Positions 1 to 8,165 of a stretch of 64,000 nt of DNA are shown one piece after another (positions within the stretch are counted from its first letter, which is position 1; every line of letters begins with the position of its first letter). The translations under genes were made by a program, and so were the position numbers. This DNA is from Ponticaulis profundi (GTDB taxonomy: Bacteria > Pseudomonadota > Alphaproteobacteria > Caulobacterales > Hyphomonadaceae): contig NZ_JBHSSW010000005.1 of NCBI RefSeq assembly GCF_042659465.1, positions 62,001-126,000 of the forward strand. Direction: 5' to 3'. The notes under the pieces were generated by a model. That model was not told the DNA's origin. It did not search any database and worked only from the letters and a program-made list of their open reading frames with translations.

Positions 1-914
1 CCGCTGTTTGCTGTCTGTCATCTCTGAACGCTGAGAAATTCCTGGAATGGAAGTCTGATCCTCAGTTCATCGAAGATATTTTCCGTTTCCTCGACAATGT
101 TCTGGAAGACTTCATCCAACGCGCGCCAAGCGAAATGGCCCGCGCCGTTTACGCTGCACAGCGTGAGCGCTCTGTCGGCCTCGGCCTGATGGGCTTCCAC
201 TCCTTCCTGCAGGCACAGGGTGCCCCACTGGAAAGCGCGGCAGCGAAAGCGTGGAACATCGCCATGTTCAAGCATATCCGCAAAGGCGCTGATGCTGCCT
301 CTGTGAAGCTTGCGAAAGAACGCGGCGCCTGCCCTGACGCAGCTGAGAACGGCGTTATGGCGCGCTTCTCTCACAAGCTTGCGATCGCACCGACAGCATC
401 CATCTCGATCATCTGCGGCGGCACATCAGCTGGCATTGAGCCAATCCCAGCAAATGTTTACACGCACAAAACCCTGTCAGGTTCATTCACGGTGAAGAAC
501 CCGAACCTTGAAAAGCTGCTTGATGAGAAAGGCATGAACACGCCGGAAGTCTGGGGCAGCATGCTCGAGCACGAAGGATCTGTTCAACATCTGTCATGTC
601 TGACGGAAGATGAAAAAGCGATCTTCAAGACAGCCTTTGAGCTGGATCAGCGCTGGATCATTGATCTCGCAGCCGACCGCACACCATTCATCTGCCAGGC
701 GCAATCCCTGAACATCTTCCTTCCGGGTGATGTGAACAAATGGGATCTGCACATGCTGCACTGGACAGCCTGGGAAAAAGGCCTGAAGTCGCTCTATTAC
801 TGCCGCTCGAAATCTGTTCAGCGCGCAGCATATGCAGGCAAGGACAAGGCTGAAACGTCTGAGCTTCGTATCGAAGAAAAAACCGATTACGAAGAATGCC
901 TCGCCTGCCAGTAA
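1..914 (+). CDS. nrdA: Ribonucleoside-diphosphate reductase alpha subunit, class Ia (C-terminal part)
   Basis: The 5' part lies outside the window; the reading frame enters at base 3 and runs to TAA at 912-914. The large subunit reduces ribonucleoside diphosphates to deoxy forms using the radical generated by NrdB. Visible signs: AVCCLSSLN at the left edge (the segment that carries a redox cysteine in class I enzymes), the conserved loop SIICGGTSAGIEP near 400-440, and a C-terminal tail ending CLACQ, the CxxC pair that shuttles electrons from thioredoxin or glutaredoxin. A strong terminator follows. nrdB lies about 2.6 kb downstream rather than directly behind, with three unrelated genes between, one on the opposite strand. 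The identification is secure. Confidence 0.96.
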   Translation, partial: AVCCLSSLNAEKFLEWKSDPQFIEDIFRFLDNVLEDFIQRAPSEMARAVYAAQRERSVGLGLMGFHSFLQAQGAPLESAAAKAWNIAMFKHIRKGADAASVKLAKERGACPDAAENGVMARFSHKLAIAPTASISIICGGTSAGIEPIPANVYTHKTLSGSFTVKNPNLEKLLDEKGMNTPEVWGSMLEHEGSVQHLSCLTEDEKAIFKTAFELDQRWIIDLAADRTPFICQAQSLNIFLPGDVNKWDLHMLHWTAWEKGLKSLYYCRSKSVQRAAYAGKDKAETSELRIEEKTDYEECLACQ

Positions 915-940
915 GCAAAAGCACTTAGAATTCAAACGGG

Positions 941-967
941 AAAGCGGGCTACGGCCCGCTTTTCTTT
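941..967 (+). terminator. Rho-independent terminator after nrdA
   Basis: A perfect 9-bp stem, AAAGCGGGC at 941-949 and GCCCGCTTT at 954-962, with a TACG loop, runs into a T-rich tract. It begins 26 bases after the nrdA stop codon. Confidence 0.9.
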
Positions 968-974
968 TGGCAAA

Positions 975-995
975 AGATTTTGGTTAACAAAATCT
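975..995. repeat. Inverted repeat upstream of the LpxR-like gene
   Basis: Perfect 8-base arms AGATTTTG (975-982) and CAAAATCT (988-995) are separated by GTTAA. It lies just beyond the nrdA terminator and about 100 bases before the next gene, so it could be an operator. No regulator can be named from the sequence. Confidence 0.4.
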
Positions 996-1091
996 GAGCA
1001 TAATCCTGCAAAATTTTAGAGTTGAAATTACCCACAGATAAGACATTCTGGGCGTCGGGTGATCTGTAACAATCAGATTCAGGGACGAAAA

Positions 1092-1907
1092 ATGACGGGG
1101 TTTCGCTTCGGGTACAGCATATTGCTGCTCACGTGCTTTGGCGTGAGCGGTGCCGCTTGTCTTGCGCCATCAGCTTTTCAGAAAGCCGAAGCGCCGCCAC
1201 CTGTATCGACCTATCGCAGCTATGCTCTGGCCGACGACCCCACACTCATCCGCACCACAGCCCCGGGCGTGACACCAAGCGAGCGCCAGAAACTGGATGC
1301 GCCGCCTACACAACGACAGCAAATTCTCCAGGACACGCTTTACCGGACCAATCCGAAGCCCGCTGCCGCATCCGCAAGCACGGCTTACCGAATTGAGACA
1401 TCCCCCGGCAGCACGTTTGGTCCCGCGCCAGCCCCTTCGTATCGCGAAGATTTTGACCAGACTGAGCAAATCGATGCGTCCTATACCTTTGTCGCCAACA
1501 GCCAGAAAACCGGACTGGGTCTTGATCTGGCGCTCAAGCCACGCCTGAGCGTGAATGATGAGGGCGCCTTCAAGACCACCCGCGCCGGCGCGGAAGTGCG
1601 CGTCGGCCAGAATCTCGATCTTCGCGGCAAGAATGCACGCAATGCCAACTGGTATTTCTTCGCAGGCGCTGACGGCGAGGCTGTTGTCTGGGATATCCAG
1701 CGAACCGGAGCAGACATCACCAATGGCCAAGTGACGCTGCAGGACCGTGTCACCATTGGTGACGTACAGGCTGGCATTGCGTGGGAAAGCCCGGCAGGCC
1801 AGATGTCGATCAGCTATATTTCCCGGGAATTCGAATATCGCAATGGCGCGATCTCGCGCTCCGGAGAGGAAGACTTCGCGGCCGTCACGCTCTCCTGGCG
1901 CCACTAA
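1092..1907 (+). CDS. LpxR/DUF2219-like outer-membrane protein
   Basis: 271 residues. Start ATG 1092 is chosen over an in-frame ATG at 1059 because AGGGA lies 6 bases upstream and the N-terminus then becomes a clean signal peptide (MTGFRFGYSILLLTC). The middle (about 30-110) is Pro/Ala-rich and has no recognisable fold. The C-terminal half has alternating-hydrophobic beta strands with NWYFFAGADGEAVVWDI, IGDVQAGIAW and a terminal strand ending AAVTLSWRH. This is the pattern of the C-terminal part of the LpxR lipid A 3'-O-deacylase family (DUF2219). I cannot see the N-terminal catalytic region of LpxR, so enzymatic activity is doubtful. It may be a barrel-only relative in the outer membrane. Confidence 0.6.
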   Translation: MTGFRFGYSILLLTCFGVSGAACLAPSAFQKAEAPPPVSTYRSYALADDPTLIRTTAPGVTPSERQKLDAPPTQRQQILQDTLYRTNPKPAAASASTAYRIETSPGSTFGPAPAPSYREDFDQTEQIDASYTFVANSQKTGLGLDLALKPRLSVNDEGAFKTTRAGAEVRVGQNLDLRGKNARNANWYFFAGADGEAVVWDIQRTGADITNGQVTLQDRVTIGDVQAGIAWESPAGQMSISYISREFEYRNGAISRSGEEDFAAVTLSWRH

Positions 1908-2590
1908 TCCGTTTCATCAGCCATGGTCTTTTGTCGCGCCATGGCGAGGTCCGTCAGCCAGGCGAGACATGTCAGAAACGTGTAGGCAAAAAGCGCGGTC
2001 AGAGCGAACTCCGTCACAGATGGCGGCGTGTCGACCGGCTGGTGATTGATAAACTGCATCGCCACCATGGCCATGATCAGGATCGCAAAGGCCAGAACCG
2101 GCCAGAGACCTCTCGGCTTTACGATCCAGATATACAGCCCCGCCCCGGCGAGCATCGCACCTAACTCAACCAGCTGCGTCCAGAACAGAGAATGCCAAAG
2201 ACCAAGCCCGAGCTTCGGCTCTCCGAAGAGGATGGCAAGATCTGGTCCGTGAGCCACCAGATCCAGCAGCCAGTGCGAGAACACGGCGCTGCTCATCACG
2301 AGACCTGCCAGCCATTTGCGCTTCCCCTGCCAGACCCAGCCATACAATACGCCTGCCAGCGCCGCCCAGATGACATTTGCCACGAGCGAATGCGTGAATG
2401 GCATATAATAGAGGTCGAGCATGGAGGCATCCATGAAACCGGGGGTGAACCGAACACGCTCCACCCCGGACATGATCAGAAATGCCCAGACGAAGTCGAC
2501 AAACTGTACTGCAAGAAAAAGGTGCCAGAGGGGAATGCCCGGTTTCAGCACCTTTCCGGCGAGCGCCGCAGAATAATGACCGACAAACAT
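1904..2590 (-). CDS. Polytopic membrane protein, DUF457/metal-dependent hydrolase-like
   Basis: 228 residues from ATG 2590, preceded by AAGGA; an in-frame ATG at 2626 would add 12 residues. It has six or so hydrophobic segments. Short polar motifs between them, GHYSAAL at the N-terminus, FTHSL near the first third and SHWLLDLVAHGPD in the middle, resemble the membrane-bound metal-dependent hydrolase family (YdjM/DUF457). In that family conserved His/Asp residues sit at helix ends and the substrate is unknown. The gene converges on the LpxR-like gene with a 4-base overlap of the ends. Function is unassigned. Confidence 0.6.
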   Translation of the reverse strand: MFVGHYSAALAGKVLKPGIPLWHLFLAVQFVDFVWAFLIMSGVERVRFTPGFMDASMLDLYYMPFTHSLVANVIWAALAGVLYGWVWQGKRKWLAGLVMSSAVFSHWLLDLVAHGPDLAILFGEPKLGLGLWHSLFWTQLVELGAMLAGAGLYIWIVKPRGLWPVLAFAILIMAMVAMQFINHQPVDTPPSVTEFALTALFAYTFLTCLAWLTDLAMARQKTMADETD

Positions 2591-2793
2591 TCCGGGAATC
2601 CTTGCACCGGGCCTTCGAAAGCCCATTTCATGCCTGATTGCTGCCAGCCAGTGTCGCGAGCCCTTACGGGCAAGTCAATTGAACTGAACTCATCCACAGC
2701 CCGGCGAAACTCTGGGGATGGAATCTGCGTTCACATGTTCATTCGCGGCAACTCAGGTTAGTGTGGGCGACTTAACAAAGGCTGTGGTTTTCA

Positions 2794-3405
2794 ATGCGTG
2801 CTCTTTTTGTCGTTATTCCTGCGCTTCTGCTCGCGGCATGTGGCAGCGAGTCCGATGATCAGGCACAGACCGCATCCGGCCCTTGCGCCGAACTTGCCAG
2901 CATCCTCGACGCGCGGGCCGAAAGAACGCCGTTTCGTAGCTTACGTGGCGCGCCGGTTCTGCAGAATGACGAGCCTGTTCCAGACGCCTGGCAGATGAGC
3001 ACAAGCTTTGACGAAAACGTAGAGTGCACCGTCAATGTCATGCGCGCCTTCATGGGCGGCGAAACAGACGTTTTCACGCTGAGTTGTCCTTTGTACGAAG
3101 CCAGCGGCGCCCTGGAAAAGGAACGCCGCGAACAGGATGCACGCATGATTTTCGACCTCATGCGGTCCAATCTGGATGCGTGCCTGGTTCCGGACTGGCG
3201 CGCAAAAGAGATCACGGAAAATCCTGACTTCGAAATCTACCACCGGCTGGTCTATGAGCCGACGCAGAACGAAAACGAATCATTCGCTTTCAAACTCGAC
3301 CCAATTTACCTTGAACTGACATACACGCCCTTTATTCGCGAGCGTACCGGGGCATCTGGCTGGCAGGTGAAGCTTCAATTTCAGAAGCAGGCTCCATCTC
3401 GTTAA
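2794..3405 (+). CDS. Hypothetical lipoprotein
   Basis: 203 residues. The N-terminus MRALFVVIPALLLAACGSES is a type II signal peptide with lipobox LAAC (Cys16), so the product should be a lipid-anchored envelope protein. The rest is acidic and soluble, with several cysteines (e.g. in SGPCAEL, NVECTVNV, LSCPLYE, LDACLVP) that could form disulfides in the periplasm. I do not recognise a family. It lies between a convergent membrane-protein gene and nrdB and ends about 155 bases before nrdB. It may be a lineage-specific gene. Confidence 0.7.
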   Translation: MRALFVVIPALLLAACGSESDDQAQTASGPCAELASILDARAERTPFRSLRGAPVLQNDEPVPDAWQMSTSFDENVECTVNVMRAFMGGETDVFTLSCPLYEASGALEKERREQDARMIFDLMRSNLDACLVPDWRAKEITENPDFEIYHRLVYEPTQNENESFAFKLDPIYLELTYTPFIRERTGASGWQVKLQFQKQAPSR

Positions 3406-3521
3406 CGAGCTGTGTTAACCTATCAGACAGTAACGCCACAAAACTGATCAGTTCGCCGCTTTCCTTGTGGACAAAAGCGCGCACGTTTAACCATGCATCT
3501 TGCGTCTATAAATACATCGGC

Positions 3522-3537
3522 GCACTATATGTGGTAT
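3522..3537 (+). promoter_or_regulatory. Possible NrdR box upstream of nrdB
   Basis: The core CTATATGTGG (3525-3534) matches the NrdR core CWATATATWG at 8 of 10 positions, 24 bases before the nrdB start codon. A second weaker match, CTATAAATAC, lies at 3506-3515. The 19-base spacing is not the usual ~31 bases of paired NrdR boxes, so this is tentative. The upstream TATAAA could equally be a -10 element. Confidence 0.35.
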
Positions 3538-3560
3538 GAGCACATCGGACGGAGCACGAC

Positions 3561-4595
3561 ATGCCTGACGGAATCATCACCGAAAAACCAGGTCTTCTCA
3601 TTCCTTCGCGAGCGTACAAGCCGTTTCGCTATCCTTGGGCATATGACTTCTGGAAAAAGCAGCAACAGGTTCACTGGATGCCGGAAGAAGTTCCGCTCGG
3701 TGAGGACTGCAAGGACTGGGCGGTCAAGCTGAACGACAAGGAGCGCAATCTCCTCACCCAGATTTTCCGTTTCTTCACGCAGTCTGACGTGGAAGTCGGC
3801 GCGAACTATATGGAAAACTACATGCCTCTGTTCAAACCGACAGAGGTGTCCATGATGCTTTCTTGCTTCTCCAACATGGAAACGATTCACATCGCGGCCT
3901 ATGCTCTGCTGCTCGAAACAATCGGCATGCCGGACTCTGAATTCTCTGCCTTCATGGAATATGAGGAGATGGCCGCCAAGCATGACTATCTCGGTCAGTT
4001 TGGCTGCGAGACCTATGAAGACATCGCAACATCCATGGCGGTGTTCGGCGGCTTTACCGAGGGCCTGCAGCTCTTCGCTTCCTTCGCCATGCTGATGAAC
4101 TTCCCGCGCTTCAACAAGATGAAGGGCATGGGACAGATCGTAACCTGGTCAGTGCGCGATGAGAGCCTGCACTGCGAAGGCATGATCAAGCTGTTCCATA
4201 CATTCTGCGATGAGACCGGTGTGATGAATGACACGCTGGCGGAACGCATCACAGAAGCCTGCCGCACGGTCGTCAAACTGGAAGACAAATTCATCGAACT
4301 CGCCTTCGAAGCTGGTGAAGTCGAAGGCATGACGCCAGAAGATATTCAGCAATACATTCGCTATATCGCTGACTGGCGCCTCGGCCAGCTGAAGCTGAAG
4401 CCACTTTATGGCGTGACCAAACACCCAATTCCGTGGCTGACGGAAATCCTGAATGGTGTCGAGCACGCGAACTTCTTTGAAGCGCGCGCAACGGAATATT
4501 CCAAAGGCGCCACGCAGGGCGACTGGCACGGTGATGAAGGTGTCTGGGCATCCTTCGACAAGCGCCGCTCCATGACAGGCACGGCCGCAGAATAG
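3561..4595 (+). CDS. nrdB: Ribonucleoside-diphosphate reductase beta subunit (R2), class Ia
   Basis: 344 residues; GGAG lies 6 bases before ATG 3561. The ferritin-like subunit houses the diiron-tyrosyl radical cofactor that NrdA needs. All ligands are visible: Asp76 (FTQSD), Glu107 and His110 with radical Tyr114 in ETIHIAAY, Glu167 (GGFTEGLQ), and Glu201 and His204 in DESLHCEG. The tyrosine is present, so this is a normal class Ia radical protein rather than a Phe-substituted class Ic type. Length and motif spacing are typical. A strong terminator follows. Confidence 0.97.
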   Translation: MPDGIITEKPGLLIPSRAYKPFRYPWAYDFWKKQQQVHWMPEEVPLGEDCKDWAVKLNDKERNLLTQIFRFFTQSDVEVGANYMENYMPLFKPTEVSMMLSCFSNMETIHIAAYALLLETIGMPDSEFSAFMEYEEMAAKHDYLGQFGCETYEDIATSMAVFGGFTEGLQLFASFAMLMNFPRFNKMKGMGQIVTWSVRDESLHCEGMIKLFHTFCDETGVMNDTLAERITEACRTVVKLEDKFIELAFEAGEVEGMTPEDIQQYIRYIADWRLGQLKLKPLYGVTKHPIPWLTEILNGVEHANFFEARATEYSKGATQGDWHGDEGVWASFDKRRSMTGTAAE

Positions 4596-4628
4596 ATCTC
4601 AGCTTTTCACGAGATCAGACAAACGCGA

Positions 4629-4656
4629 AAGAGAGGCCAGACGGCCTCTCTTTTTT
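4629..4656 (+). terminator. Rho-independent terminator after nrdB
   Basis: The stem AGAGAGGCC (4630-4638) pairs with GGCCTCTCT (4643-4651), with loop AGAC, followed by a run of T. It begins 34 bases after the nrdB stop. Confidence 0.92.
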
Positions 4657-4673
4657 GTTTAGGGCCTCAGGTT

Positions 4674-5750
4674 CTACTGAAGCCTCGCAACCGCTTTGGT
4701 TTCGAAATTGCCGAGGATTTTTCTGCGCTCTTCAGCGGAGAGCGGGATGAGCCCCTTCTCAACGAGATAGCCATCAGCGCCCATCGCATTGTTGGAGAAG
4801 GTCGCTTCCAGAAACGGTCTCAGCGCCATCACGCGCGTCAGGTGATCCATCTTCACGTAGAGATAGAGCGAGCGTGACACCATATACTCATTGTTCACAA
4901 TGCTATCGAACGTGGGCTCGACGCCATCAACCGAGGCCGCTTTCACACGGTCGCCGCTTTGATCAAGATAGGAGAAGCCGACCACACCAAACGCTTTGTT
5001 GTTTCGGATCAGTGACTGAATGATCTGCGTGTCATTCTCGCCTGAATCGGTCCACGCACCATCGGTCCGGATTGTGTGTGCATATTGATCGAACGCGTCA
5101 GGGTCGCTGTCTCTCAACTCCGCCAGTGCGGGCTGCTCCATCGCCCCACGCTCCAGAACCAGCTCGACAAAAGCGTCTCGCGTTCCGGATGTCGGTGGCG
5201 GGCCGAAAACCTCGATATCAATGTCGGGCAATGCCGGATTGACTTCCGACCACCGCTCATACGGGTTCGGCGCCAGTTTCCCATCAATATAAAGGTCTTT
5301 TGCCAGAGCGCGATACAGGTCTGAGTGCGAGAAGGAAACCGACTGACCATTGATGGAGGTGATGATCACAATGCCATCATACCCGAAAATCATCTCATAA
5401 ACGTCTGTCACACCGTTTTCTGCGCAAAAGGCACGTTCTGAATCGGTGATACGTCTCGAGGCTGTGGCAATGGAGGTCGTGGTCAATTCCGTGCCACGAC
5501 AAAAGAGTTTGAAACCTCCACCCGTTCCGGTCGTTTCGACAACGGGTGTGGCGAAATCACTCGTCGCACCGAAATACTCGGCTGCCGTGGTGATGAAAGG
5601 CGCCAGTGTCGAACTGCCCGCGATCAGCAGCCGATCATCATGGCCGGTTTGCGGACCGACCAATACATCCTCACCGCCTTGCCCGCCGCAAGCCGACAAA
5701 ACGGATAGAAAGATGATACCTGCTGATATGCGCTTAATGGCGCCGAGCAT
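4674..5750 (-). CDS. PstS-family phosphate-binding lipoprotein
   Basis: 358 residues. The N-terminus has a lipobox (SVLSAC, Cys21), giving a lipid-anchored periplasmic binding protein. Phosphate-binding signatures of the PstS family are present: AGSSTLAPF near residue 45, ETTGTGGGFKLFC near 95, and FGPPPTSGTRDAF near 195. Phosphate ABC transporter binding proteins deliver phosphate to PstCAB. No pstC, pstA, pstB or phoU gene is adjacent, so this is a stand-alone copy that may work with a transporter elsewhere or in phosphate sensing. I found no clear Pho box immediately upstream. Confidence 0.85.
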   Translation of the reverse strand: MLGAIKRISAGIIFLSVLSACGGQGGEDVLVGPQTGHDDRLLIAGSSTLAPFITTAAEYFGATSDFATPVVETTGTGGGFKLFCRGTELTTTSIATASRRITDSERAFCAENGVTDVYEMIFGYDGIVIITSINGQSVSFSHSDLYRALAKDLYIDGKLAPNPYERWSEVNPALPDIDIEVFGPPPTSGTRDAFVELVLERGAMEQPALAELRDSDPDAFDQYAHTIRTDGAWTDSGENDTQIIQSLIRNNKAFGVVGFSYLDQSGDRVKAASVDGVEPTFDSIVNNEYMVSRSLYLYVKMDHLTRVMALRPFLEATFSNNAMGADGYLVEKGLIPLSAEERRKILGNFETKAVARLQ

Positions 5751-6040
5751 CGCACAAACCTTAAAACCTGAACTGTTCCACCCAGCTCCTCATTCGCGAG
5801 CTTTGTAACGCGGGTTTGTGAAGGTCTTGTATCAAAACACAAGACTGTTGGCGCAAAGGTACATTAATCGGAAAAAATGTCAGCTGCTTAAGAAAACGGT
5901 TTACTATTCGTGCGGTTTTATTTATCTGGCCCATTCCGGCGGACATCGGACTCATGTTCCTTTCCCTGCGAAAGCAATATCGGTCTGCGGCCCGCACTAA
6001 CGCCGGATTGGTTTCACCTCCGATTCTTGGGTATAGTGCG
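5751..6040. other. Divergent intergenic region between the pstS-like and decarboxylase genes
   Basis: 290 bases without a supportable gene. It must hold the promoters for both divergent genes. I saw no strong palindrome, riboswitch-like structure or tandem operator in it. An in-frame ATG at 5954 could extend the rightward gene, but it has no ribosome binding site. Confidence 0.5.
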
Positions 6041-7231
6041 ATGACTCTGTTCAACACACCCTGGGACCTGATCCGGCACGTTGCTCCCAACAGGCCCATA
6101 GCTTGCGGACGCCCTCACCTTGTGAAGAAGGCGGCCGATTGGTTTTTGTCTGAATTTCCAGGCGAAACGCTCTACGCTGTGAAAGCGAACCCATCGAAAT
6201 GGGTTCTGGAAACGCTTTACGGCGCAGGCCTTCGTCATTTTGATGTCGCTTCCGAAAACGAGATGACACTCGTTGCCGAGCTTTGCCCGGACGCGACCAT
6301 GTCCTTTATGCATCCGGTCAAGTCGCGCCATGCGATCCGCCGTGCTTATTTCGAATTTGGCGTACGCACCTTCTCGCTCGACTGCGAAGCCGAGTTCGAC
6401 AAAATCATGGACGAAACCGAGCACGCACGCGACCTGACGCTCATCATTCGCGCCGCTGTTTCGAACCAGGGCGCAGAACTGCCAATCGACGGCAAGTTCG
6501 GCGCGTCACCGGCTCAGATGATCACACTGCTGCGCCGCGCCCGTCCGATCGTCGAAGAGCTGGGTCTCAGCTTCCACCCGGGCAGCCAGTGTATGGACCC
6601 ATACGCCTGGTCAGTTCACTGCGAACAGCTTTCCCGCGTCATCACGGATGCAGGCGTCGACGTCGACATCATTGATGTCGGCGGTGGTTTCCCAGTGTCT
6701 TATCCGGGCAAGGAACCGCCTCCGATGTTCCGCTTCGCCAGCGCCATCAAACGTGCGTTCGACCGTATGCCTCTGCCACCACATGCCCGGCTCTGGTGCG
6801 AACCAGGCCGCGCCCTTGTTGCAGAAGGTTCGTCCGTACTGACGCATGTCGATCTTGTTCGCGGCAACACGCTTTACATCAATGACGGTGCTTTCGGCAC
6901 GCTCTATGATGCCGTCCATTGCAAATGGACCTATCCGACGCGTCTGATCCGTCAGGATGGTGAGCCATCAAGCCGGTTGAAAGCCTTCCGCCTGTTCGGC
7001 CCGACCTGCGACTCCGCAGACATGGTCCCTGGCCCGTTCTTCCTGCCGGAAGATGTTCGTGAAGGCGATGTGATCGAAATCGGTATGCTGGGCGCTTATG
7101 GTGTCTGCATGCAGACCCAGTTCAATGGCTATGGCCAGGCGATTGAAGCCTTTGCCGCAGATAGCCCATGGGCCTCTGTCTTTGACAACGCAGCCGAGCC
7201 GGCAAAAGCCGACTGGTACGCCAACATCTGA
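6041..7231 (+). CDS. Ornithine decarboxylase-like type III PLP-dependent decarboxylase
   Basis: 396 residues from ATG 6041. A longer frame from 5954 is unlikely because its first 29 residues do not resemble the family. Alanine-racemase-fold decarboxylase: PLP lysine Lys48 in YAVKAN, phosphate-binding glycines VGGGF (about 213-217), EPGRALV (254-260) and catalytic Cys323 in PTCDSAD, a form typical of ornithine and ornithine/lysine decarboxylases rather than diaminopimelate decarboxylase. It should make putrescine from ornithine in the cytosol; lysine as a second substrate is possible. The agmatine genes (9-11 kb) and speD (14.3 kb) lie nearby, suggesting a loosely grouped polyamine set. Confidence 0.87.
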   Translation: MTLFNTPWDLIRHVAPNRPIACGRPHLVKKAADWFLSEFPGETLYAVKANPSKWVLETLYGAGLRHFDVASENEMTLVAELCPDATMSFMHPVKSRHAIRRAYFEFGVRTFSLDCEAEFDKIMDETEHARDLTLIIRAAVSNQGAELPIDGKFGASPAQMITLLRRARPIVEELGLSFHPGSQCMDPYAWSVHCEQLSRVITDAGVDVDIIDVGGGFPVSYPGKEPPPMFRFASAIKRAFDRMPLPPHARLWCEPGRALVAEGSSVLTHVDLVRGNTLYINDGAFGTLYDAVHCKWTYPTRLIRQDGEPSSRLKAFRLFGPTCDSADMVPGPFFLPEDVREGDVIEIGMLGAYGVCMQTQFNGYGQAIEAFAADSPWASVFDNAAEPAKADWYANI

Positions 7232-7258
7232 CAATCCTGATCGGTTCGCCAGACGCTT

Positions 7259-8083
7259 TCAGTCAATCTCCAACTGGAGAACAGACTGAAAGCCGAGGCG
7301 TCTGGTCACTTCACTTAGCCGATGTGGTCGCTCCTCTGTCGGCTGGGAGCTCAGATACACATGGCCGAGTGCGGCCTGATCCTTGTTTTTTGACGGTTTC
7401 TGATCCAACAGAGACAATGTCCTGCGCGCAATGGCTTCACCGGAATCGATGAAACGCACCCCCTCTGGCGCCAGCGCTTCAAGGCGCGGACGCAGCAGCG
7501 GAAAGTGTGTGCAGGCCAGCACCACAGTATCTATATCGCCGCCGCCAGGCTGGTGCAGAAGCGCGTTCAGTTCCGCCTCTATCTCAACGTCCGGCACATC
7601 AAGACCTGCCGCAAAGCGCTCGGCCAGTTCCACCAGCACAACGCTGCCATAGCGGAGCACCCGGCAATCGGTCGCAAAATCATCAATCAGCGCATCGGTG
7701 TATGACCGGCGCAGGGTTCCGGGGGTCGCCAGAATGCCAATCGTCTGAGACTTTGTGTGTTCTGCGGCTGGCTTGATGGCCGGCACTGTCCCGACAATCG
7801 GGATAGACAGCCGTTCGCGCACCAGTTCCAGGGCAATGGTTGAAGCGGTATTGCACGCGATCACGAAGATATCTGGCTTCGCCCGCGCACAGACGGCTTC
7901 AGCAAACGCGACGATACGCGCGGCCAGCACATCATCCGGCTTGTCCCCATAAGGGAAGAACCCGGTATCAGCGGCATAAGATATCGTGCCCTGAAACCCG
8001 AGCCTCTGGAGCGCCTCAACAACGGTGAGGCCACCCATGCCGGAATCAAACACAAGGCAGTGAGGTCGCGCGATTTCGCCCAT
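7259..8083 (-). CDS. murI: Glutamate racemase
   Basis: About 274 residues from ATG 8083 (a TTG at 8086 is also in frame). It interconverts L- and D-glutamate to supply D-Glu for peptidoglycan. Diagnostic signatures are DSGMGGLTV near the N-terminus, FPYGDK, the first catalytic cysteine in IACNTAST and the second in LACTHFPLL, followed by FIDSGEAIARR. Both catalytic cysteines are intact. It is convergent with the decarboxylase gene (28 bases between stops) and divergent from the phasin-like gene. Confidence 0.95.
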   Translation of the reverse strand: MGEIARPHCLVFDSGMGGLTVVEALQRLGFQGTISYAADTGFFPYGDKPDDVLAARIVAFAEAVCARAKPDIFVIACNTASTIALELVRERLSIPIVGTVPAIKPAAEHTKSQTIGILATPGTLRRSYTDALIDDFATDCRVLRYGSVVLVELAERFAAGLDVPDVEIEAELNALLHQPGGGDIDTVVLACTHFPLLRPRLEALAPEGVRFIDSGEAIARRTLSLLDQKPSKNKDQAALGHVYLSSQPTEERPHRLSEVTRRLGFQSVLQLEID

Positions 8084-8107
8084 CAATCCAGACTTTCAAC
8101 TCGATTA

Positions 8108-8122
8108 TTGTGCAATGCACAA
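8108..8122. promoter_or_regulatory. Perfect palindrome in the murI/phasin divergent promoter region
   Basis: TTGTGCA (8108-8114), a central A, then TGCACAA (8116-8122): perfect 7-base arms that extend one further base pair on each side. It contains TGC-N3-GCA, similar in shape to operators reported for the PhaR regulator of phasin genes in other alphaproteobacteria. It lies about 45 bases before the phasin-like start. The link to PhaR is inference. Confidence 0.5.
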
Positions 8123-8165
8123 TTTTTTGATACTAATCATAACAAGTTCAGAAAAGGGCACCACC

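Noticed and set aside
5751..5953. Pho box in front of the pstS-like gene
   Set aside because: I looked for CTGTCAT-type 11-base repeats and saw none that is convincing.
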